Part shown: piece by piece, positions 6,033 through 9,970 of the stretch
How positions within the stretch are numbered: position 1 is the stretch's first letter
Layout: the number at the start of each line of letters is the position of its first letter
Made by a program: the position numbers and the translations under genes
Assembly: GCA_030592525.1 (NCBI GenBank)
Contig: JAUVIW010000029.1
Location: 1-9,970, forward strand
Source: an archaeon
GTDB lineage: Archaea > B1Sed10-29 > WALL01
DNA length: 9,970 bases
Reading direction: 5' to 3'
Notes under the pieces: generated by a model
The model's input: the letters and a program-made list of their open reading frames with translations, nothing else
Database searches by the model: none
What the model was told of the DNA's origin: nothing

Positions 6033-7096
6033 GGCGGGGCTACCTGTTCTCGGTGCTCATCTCCATAATGCTCTCGATGCTCCTGCTGTTCGTGCAGACG
6101 CAAATAGTGTTCGTGCCCACGGCAGACATCGGGTGGGAGGTCGCGACATCAAGGAACGCCACGCTCATGAAGACCGCGATGGACATTGATGTTGATTTCC
6201 CGATGAGCGTAACGCGCTCCACATACACGCTCGTGGAAGAGGCGCACAGCGCGGGCGGGCTCGCGGCACTGAGCGCGGACATATCAACGTGGGACTCATT
6301 CCTCGGAATGTTCTCGGACATGGCTGACAGGAACATAACCAGCCTGGAGCTTGACACGTACAATGTGAGCACGTACCTGGGAGAGGGGCTGCTCACGCTC
6401 GTGAACAACGACTCGGAGTGGCACTGGAGCGGGAACACGTTCAGCCTACGGCACCAGGGGAACAGGGTGCTCTTCAACGAGACCATGCTTGACGCAATCA
6501 ACTGGGACTGCTCAGGGTTCAACAGCAGCGGGAACGTTAGCGTGAGGGTGATTGTGAGTGATTACGACACAGGAGAGAAGTGGATTGAGTACGGGAACAC
6601 GTACAATTGTTTCGTGAACTTCTCCGAGGCGAACCACGTGGACATCTCCTTTGACGAGAGCGCGCAGGCAACAATGGACTGCTCCTCGTGCCCCGCGAGC
6701 TTCACGCACCGCGTGGAGTGGAACACGACGGACGACAGGCTGTACCCCGTGTTCGGGGAGGAGAACACCACGACAGCGGGCACCACGAACCCGGGTGGGT
6801 GGACAGAGCCGGATTATCCTGGGGGCATCGGGGCAGTGAAGCACTATGGCAGCGGGACATACAACTTCATTGTGGTTGACATGGATAATGACAGCGAGTA
6901 TGACACGGTGTTCGTTGACGTGGATGCGGACGGCGACTTCACAGGGAATTCGGACCTAGGATACATTAAAACGCAATCTGTGGCGGATTACGGGGGTAAA
7001 GCGTTTTATACTACTGTTGATTTAAGTGGAGATTGGGTGGGCATCCAAAAGGCGCTTGTGGTGCAAACCAGCGGGGTTAAGGCGGTGAGGCTATGA
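6029..7096 (+). CDS. Large pilin-like surface protein with EF-hand-like loop (355 aa)
   Basis: MRRGYLFSVLISIML starts a hydrophobic N-terminal helix (to about residue 28) with a possible prepilin cut after G4, but no acidic residue follows near position 5 or 6. This resembles the tip-type subunits of type IV-like systems only in that respect. The ectodomain has about ten N-x-S/T sequons and several cysteines, including C-S-S-C near residue 220. Residues 284-304 (DMDNDSEYD then DVDADGDF) form an acidic Ca-binding-type loop with the D-x-D-x-D-G pattern of EF-hands and dockerins. The start has a strong ribosome binding site (GGTGA at 6017-6021, 7-nt spacer) and forms an ATGA overlap with the upstream gene. 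Codons become visibly more AT-rich over roughly the last 45 codons. Probably a minor, possibly tip, pilin or adhesin. Confidence 0.8.
   Translation: MRRGYLFSVLISIMLSMLLLFVQTQIVFVPTADIGWEVATSRNATLMKTAMDIDVDFPMSVTRSTYTLVEEAHSAGGLAALSADISTWDSFLGMFSDMADRNITSLELDTYNVSTYLGEGLLTLVNNDSEWHWSGNTFSLRHQGNRVLFNETMLDAINWDCSGFNSSGNVSVRVIVSDYDTGEKWIEYGNTYNCFVNFSEANHVDISFDESAQATMDCSSCPASFTHRVEWNTTDDRLYPVFGEENTTTAGTTNPGGWTEPDYPGGIGAVKHYGSGTYNFIVVDMDNDSEYDTVFVDVDADGDFTGNSDLGYIKTQSVADYGGKAFYTTVDLSGDWVGIQKALVVQTSGVKAVRL
7004..7011 (+). promoter_or_regulatory. Possible internal promoter (TATA-like) for the cytoplasmic gene block
   Basis: TTTTATAC preceded by a GTAAAGCG BRE-like stretch lies inside the AT-rich end of the 355-aa gene. 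Initiation about 25 nt downstream (near 7033) would leave a roughly 60-nt leader ending in the GGTGAGG ribosome binding site before the ATG at 7093. It would let the cytoplasmic components be transcribed separately from the pilins. The match is modest and there is no second line of evidence. Confidence 0.25.
7084..7090 (+). promoter_or_regulatory. Shine-Dalgarno site of the winged-helix gene
   Basis: GGTGAGG ends 2 nt before the ATG at 7093 (GGTGA has a 4-nt spacer). It supports initiation at the ATGA overlap with the 355-aa gene. Confidence 0.6.
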
Positions 7097-7335
7097 AAAA
7101 AGCAGCAGGGAAAAAAATCACACAGGACCACATCGAGACCAAGGCGGATGAGTTCCTCTTCAGGATACGGAAGGAAAAAAAGATGACGGTTCCGGAGATG
7201 CAAAAGCAGCTTGGTGTGAACGACGAGGTCATGGAGAAGTGGATAGTTGTCTTCGAGGAAAACGGCCTCATAGAGCGGGTGTACCCAGCGAACCCCCTCA
7301 GGCCAGCATACTTAGTGGTAAAGCATGGAAAATGA
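7093..7335 (+). CDS. Small winged-helix-like protein (80 aa)
   Basis: A lysine-rich N-terminus (MKKAAGKKITQDHIE) is followed by what looks like one winged-helix domain. The first helix is ADEFLFRIRKEKK, then MTVPEMQKQLGVNDEVMEKW as the helix-turn-helix pair, VVFEENGLIERVY as the recognition end and first wing strand, and AYLVVK as the last strand. No membrane helix or signal is present. It could bind DNA as a small regulator of the locus, or be a protein-protein adaptor, since winged-helix domains also occur in secretion machinery. It overlaps the upstream pilin-like gene by 4 nt and the downstream coiled-coil gene by 11 nt, so it is made together with pilus components. The fold is inferred from pattern only. 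Confidence 0.75.
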   Translation: MKKAAGKKITQDHIETKADEFLFRIRKEKKMTVPEMQKQLGVNDEVMEKWIVVFEENGLIERVYPANPLRPAYLVVKHGK

Positions 7336-8920
7336 GCTAGTGGAAACGTTCGATGCGGCCATTCTCGCGCTCCGCGAGAAGGCGAAGTCCATGAAGGACG
7401 CGGAAAACATAGGCAAGGCCATAAGCGGGCTTGACAAAAAAAGGCCTGCGCTCGTCAAGGCGCTCGAGGAAGGCGACGAGGAAAAGGCGGACATCATACT
7501 CGCAGAAGTCATATCAGTCGGGCAGAAGCTCGACCAGAAAAAGGAGAAGGAGGGCAAGGGCCTACTGGGGTTCCTGGGTTTCGGGAAGAAAAAGGAGGGG
7601 CCTAAGAAAGAGGCGCAGCCCAAGGCTGAAGAGCCGAAGAAGGAGCCTGAGCCCAAGAATGAGGCCCTGGCAGAGCCCAAGCCGCCAAAGCCACTGCCCA
7701 AGAAGGAAGAGGCAAAAAAGCCTGTGCCTCCCGCCATGAAGGCGAGCCCGAAGAAGATGAGGGCGTACCCGAAGAAAGAGGAGTGGCTCAGGCCAAGGCC
7801 CGAAGACTTCAAGCCAGTGCCGGTTGTGGTCAAGGAGCCTAAGCCAATCAAGGAAGTGCCTCGCGAGGACATGAAGGTGGTTGAGGCAGAGATGCGCAAG
7901 CTCCACGAGGAGCAGGCCCTGGAAATAGGGGAGCTTAGGGCACAGCTCAAAGGAGCACTCGCAATGCAGAAGGAGCTCGGCTCGGTGCAGAGAAGGCTTG
8001 CTGACAGCGACCTGGCGCTCGACGGCGTGAGGGGCGAGTACTCAGGCCTCAGGAAGCAGGTTGCCGCAATGCGCGGCGGCTTCACGCAAAGGCAGCCCGC
8101 GGACACAGGGCACCTCGCCCAGGAAGTGCGCGAGCTCAAGCACCAGCTTGAGATGATGAATAACACCATGTCAAAGGAGATGGGCTTCGCAAAGCGCGCG
8201 TACAGTGAGTTCGGGCTGGAGCTGATGAGTGTCGCAGTGAAGCTGTCCGAGCTGGAGCACCTGCTCACCGAGGGGGATGACGTCACGGACGCCGACATTT
8301 ACTCACTCAAGCAGCACATGATACTCCTGGAAAAAAAGCTGGGCACGCTCGATGCCCGCGAGCTCAAGGCGCGGCGGGAGCTTGTCGAGGAAGTCAAGGA
8401 CAAGCGCTCGCGCATGATGCGCACGCTCAAGAAGAAGACCGTGAGCAAGGAAGAGCTCGGGGGAATCACAAGTGATGTTGCGGGCCTGCGGGCGCAGGTT
8501 AACGAGCGGCAGGCGCGCGTGTCGCAAGAGCTCAACAAGGAGATGCACAAGAAGCTCGGTGCACTGGACAAGAAGCTGTCATTGGTGCAGGGCGCACTCG
8601 AAAAGTCAAGCGACCGCGGGCTCAAGAAGGCACACGACCGCATCAACGGAATGGGGAAAGAGCTGAAGGCAGTGCAGCAGGCCGAGCTTAGGATGCTCAA
8701 GGAGCTTGAGGCACAGCAGGAAGCCGACGCCGAAATGGCCAAGCGCCTGGACAAGCTGCACAGGCAGGTAAGGCGCAAGGGCGTCAACTACGACGAGGTG
8801 CGCAGGGCAATGAGCGCCCTCGAGAAGGACATTGGGAAGCGCGGCGGCGAAAAGGCCGAGGAGCTGCGCTCAGGCCTCGCGGCAACGAGGCAGCTGCTGG
8901 AAACAATGGAGGGCTCCTAG
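7325..8920 (+). CDS. Coiled-coil protein with P/K/E-rich linker (531 aa)
   Basis: Three parts are visible. Residues 1-75 form a small helical domain (MENELVETFDAAILALREKA at the start). A glycine/phenylalanine-rich basic motif follows at about 79-92 (GLLGFLGFGKKKEG), which could touch the membrane. Residues 92-180 are a disordered P/K/E-rich linker, and 182-531 are almost entirely heptad-like helix with a break near 250-262 (RGGFTQRQPADTG). There is no signal peptide and no ATPase motif, so it is a cytoplasmic structural or scaffold protein. Linker residues 102-120 are identical at DNA level to part of the tail of the KaiC-like protein at 1058-1957. Its position between the pilins and the pilus ATPase suggests a cytoplasmic adaptor of the pilus machine, perhaps comparable in role to ArlC/D/E, but no homology to those is visible. 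The ATG at 7325 overlaps the preceding gene by 11 nt and has only a weak GGT upstream. Confidence 0.85.
   Translation: MENELVETFDAAILALREKAKSMKDAENIGKAISGLDKKRPALVKALEEGDEEKADIILAEVISVGQKLDQKKEKEGKGLLGFLGFGKKKEGPKKEAQPKAEEPKKEPEPKNEALAEPKPPKPLPKKEEAKKPVPPAMKASPKKMRAYPKKEEWLRPRPEDFKPVPVVVKEPKPIKEVPREDMKVVEAEMRKLHEEQALEIGELRAQLKGALAMQKELGSVQRRLADSDLALDGVRGEYSGLRKQVAAMRGGFTQRQPADTGHLAQEVRELKHQLEMMNNTMSKEMGFAKRAYSEFGLELMSVAVKLSELEHLLTEGDDVTDADIYSLKQHMILLEKKLGTLDARELKARRELVEEVKDKRSRMMRTLKKKTVSKEELGGITSDVAGLRAQVNERQARVSQELNKEMHKKLGALDKKLSLVQGALEKSSDRGLKKAHDRINGMGKELKAVQQAELRMLKELEAQQEADAEMAKRLDKLHRQVRRKGVNYDEVRRAMSALEKDIGKRGGEKAEELRSGLAATRQLLETMEGS
7628..7683 (+). repeat. 56-bp perfect inverted repeat, copy 2
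   Basis: Identical to the reverse complement of 1233-1288. Here it codes for residues 102-120 of the coiled-coil protein in the same reading frame. Flanking P/K/E codons are similar in composition but no longer identical (G at 7684 against C; T at 7627 against G), so the exact copy has sharp edges. Confidence 0.95.
8908..8913 (+). promoter_or_regulatory. Shine-Dalgarno site of the 107-aa membrane protein
   Basis: GGAGGG with a 7-nt spacer to the ATG at 8921. It lies in the last codons of the coiled-coil gene and fixes the start directly after that gene's TAG. Confidence 0.65.
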
Positions 8921-9244
8921 ATGGTAAAGGTGAGCGAGCTTGAGGACGGGGACCTGGAGCGCATCCAGGAAGCCAAGCAGATGCTTGCGGAAGGCAAGAC
9001 AGAGGACAGCCTGAAGAGCCATTTCGAAGAGCGCGGGTTCATCCCGTACCATATCCAGTTCATAATCGACATCGCGGCAGGCAGGATACCATTGGAAGAG
9101 GAGATGGACGAAAACCTGCGGGCCAGGGCCGCAACCGAAAAGAAGCACAGGAGACAGAACACGATTATCGCACTGCTCGTGGGCGGCGTTGTGCTCGCAG
9201 TCATAGCCGGAGCGGTGTACTTCCACATGTTAGGAGTGAATTGA
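8921..9244 (+). CDS. Small tail-anchored membrane protein (107 aa)
   Basis: I do not recognise the family. Residues 1-75 are charged and mostly helical (EDGDLERIQEAKQMLAEGKT, then FEERGFIPYHIQFIIDIAAG). This resembles a small helical domain of the kind that handles protein contacts. A basic patch (KKHRRQ, 74-79) precedes a single transmembrane helix at about 80-101 and a very short end (HMLGVN). The positive patch implies a cytoplasmic N-terminal domain with the C-terminus outside. It directly follows the coiled-coil gene with no gap and precedes the pilus ATPase by 1 nt, so it is a good candidate for anchoring the coiled-coil protein or the ATPase to the membrane. That is inferred from order and topology only. 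Confidence 0.8.
   Translation: MVKVSELEDGDLERIQEAKQMLAEGKTEDSLKSHFEERGFIPYHIQFIIDIAAGRIPLEEEMDENLRARAATEKKHRRQNTIIALLVGGVVLAVIAGAVYFHMLGVN
9233..9239 (+). promoter_or_regulatory. Shine-Dalgarno site of the pilus ATPase
   Basis: GGAGTGA with a 6-nt spacer to the ATG at 9246, located in the last codons of the 107-aa gene. It supports the ATG at 9246 as the start of the truncated ATPase gene. Confidence 0.6.
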
Positions 9245-9245
9245 A

Positions 9246-9970
9246 ATGGCAACCCCAAAGGAACTGAAAAAAGCTATCGCGGAAATAGAGAGCGCGAGGA
9301 AAAAGCTAAAGGCAAAAAAGAAGGGGGTGAAAAAGGCGCCGGTGAAGAAGGCCCCTGAAGCCATAGAGGTAACAGAGATTCCCTCGCTCGACCTGCGAGA
9401 CAAGCTGTTCCAGGCCAACATAAAGATTACGCAGCATTACACCGGAAAGCTGCTCAGTGACTACCACCTTGTTGCAGACAATATCCCGCTCACAGTAAGG
9501 ATAGTCAAGCCGATATCAGAATACGTGCCAATATACGATGTGTACCTGCCCAAGCTGGGTGACGGCACGAGCGTGCTCATGGACAGCATCCGCGAGGAGA
9601 TTACTTCGCGGGTAGGCGTCGGCGCAGCGGAAGTGCTGGACATCAAGCTGACCGAAATGATGGAGAAACGGTTCAAGACCAACGCCCGCGAGAGGCTGAA
9701 GGAAGTCATTCCGGGGCTGGACGAGAACACGAAGAACATGCTGTCGGACTACCTCGTGAACGACATGCTCGGGCTCGGGAAGATAGAGCTCCTGCTCGCC
9801 GACGATGCGCTTGAGGAGATTGTGGTGAACAACTCCGCGGACCCGCTGTGGGTGTACCACAAGATGCACGGGTGGCTGAAGACGAACCTCAAGATAAAGG
9901 ACGAGAAGCAGATAGCTGACTACGCCAATGCAATCGGCCGAAAGGCGGAGAGGCAGATTAACACGCTCAA
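9246..9970 (+). CDS. Type IV pilus/secretion assembly ATPase, VirB11/FlaI/GspE family (N-terminal part)
   Basis: The reading frame is open from the ATG to the window edge (241 codons, no stop), so the gene is cut off. Residues 1-40 are lysine-rich and low in complexity (KKAPVKKAPE), probably a flexible extension. The segment YLVNDMLGLGKIELLLADDA followed by LEEIVVNN, then WVYHKMHGWLKTN, matches the conserved N-terminal domain of archaeal secretion ATPases (GKI-xx-LL-xD, (I/V)EE(I/V)xV, VYH-xxx-GW). Walker A, Asp box and Walker B would lie beyond 9970. The protein powers pilin insertion from the cytoplasmic face of the membrane. It starts 1 nt after the 107-aa membrane protein gene with a good ribosome binding site. 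A TadC/FlaJ-like membrane platform gene would be expected next. Whether it serves a pilus, an adhesion filament or secretion cannot be told from this part. Confidence 0.85.
   Translation, partial: MATPKELKKAIAEIESARKKLKAKKKGVKKAPVKKAPEAIEVTEIPSLDLRDKLFQANIKITQHYTGKLLSDYHLVADNIPLTVRIVKPISEYVPIYDVYLPKLGDGTSVLMDSIREEITSRVGVGAAEVLDIKLTEMMEKRFKTNARERLKEVIPGLDENTKNMLSDYLVNDMLGLGKIELLLADDALEEIVVNNSADPLWVYHKMHGWLKTNLKIKDEKQIADYANAIGRKAERQINTL

Noticed and set aside
1233..7683. Inverted repeats as ends of a composite transposon or insertion element
   Set aside because: No transposase, no target-site duplication and both copies are coding in sense frame within intact genes.
7312..8298. 328-codon open frame on the minus strand opposite the coiled-coil gene
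   Set aside because: The product is a serine- and phenylalanine-rich mirror of the Lys/Glu-rich sense codons, with no ribosome binding site or known domain.
1998..9970. Archaellum (arl) operon
   Set aside because: The ATPase family and class III signals are shared, but no archaellin-like protein, ArlF/G or ArlJ is seen in the window, and the ectodomains are those of pilins/adhesins.
1..9970. tRNA, rRNA, CRISPR array or replication origin
   Set aside because: Coding density leaves only 40-47 nt gaps at 1011-1057 and 1958-1997 and a few bases elsewhere. No cloverleaf, regularly spaced repeat or origin-like repeat was seen.

Overview
The window looks like a GC-rich archaeal chromosome segment. 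Five lines of sequence evidence support this: prepilin-like N-termini of archaeal type (K/R-G followed by Q-x-x-x-E-F and a hydrophobic stretch), KaiC/RAD55-family ATPases, the start of an archaeal VirB11/FlaI-type secretion ATPase, TATA-like boxes about 27 nt upstream of leaderless starts, and GGTGA-type ribosome binding sites inside operons. TGA, TAA and TAG all act as stops, so the code is standard. The lineage cannot be fixed from the sequence. A DPANN archaeon (Micrarchaeota or Diapherotrites type) is a reasonable guess because of the gene neighbourhood, but it is only a guess.

Left part, minus strand (1-1957): two KaiC-like ATPases flank a small unrecognised protein. The promoter-distal gene (1-675) is a KaiC-like ATPase with an intact Walker A, and it overlaps the 112-aa protein (672-1010) by 4 nt. 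That pair has its own leaderless promoter at about 1034-1041. The third gene (1058-1957) is a KaiC-like protein with an altered Walker A (K followed by Q), no KaiC-type catalytic glutamates, and a long P/K/E-rich C-terminal tail.

Centre, plus strand (1998-7096): after a 40-bp divergent intergenic region come five genes for secreted proteins with prepilin-like N-termini. They are a 913-aa pilin fused to a large multi-domain glycosylatable ectodomain, a small class III pilin, two small pilin-like proteins with Asp rather than Glu near the cleavage site, and a 355-aa pilin-like protein with an EF-hand-like acidic loop. Most junctions overlap by a few bases.

Right part, plus strand (7093-9970): cytoplasmic and membrane components follow without a break. 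They are an 80-aa winged-helix-like protein, a 531-aa coiled-coil protein with a P/K/E-rich linker, a 107-aa protein with one C-terminal membrane helix, and the N-terminal 241 residues of a type IV pilus/secretion ATPase that runs off the window.

Taken together this is probably an archaeal type IV pilus (adhesion or secretion) locus. The pilins form the extracellular filament, the last gene is the assembly motor, and the coiled-coil, membrane-anchored and KaiC-like proteins are candidate cytoplasmic hub or regulatory parts, perhaps analogous to ArlH and ArlC/D/E of the archaellum. The most striking unexplained signal is a perfect 56-bp inverted repeat (1233-1288 and 7628-7683). It encodes the same 19 residues, in frame, in the tail of the degenerate KaiC-like protein and in the linker of the coiled-coil protein, and so physically ties the two divergent halves of the locus together.
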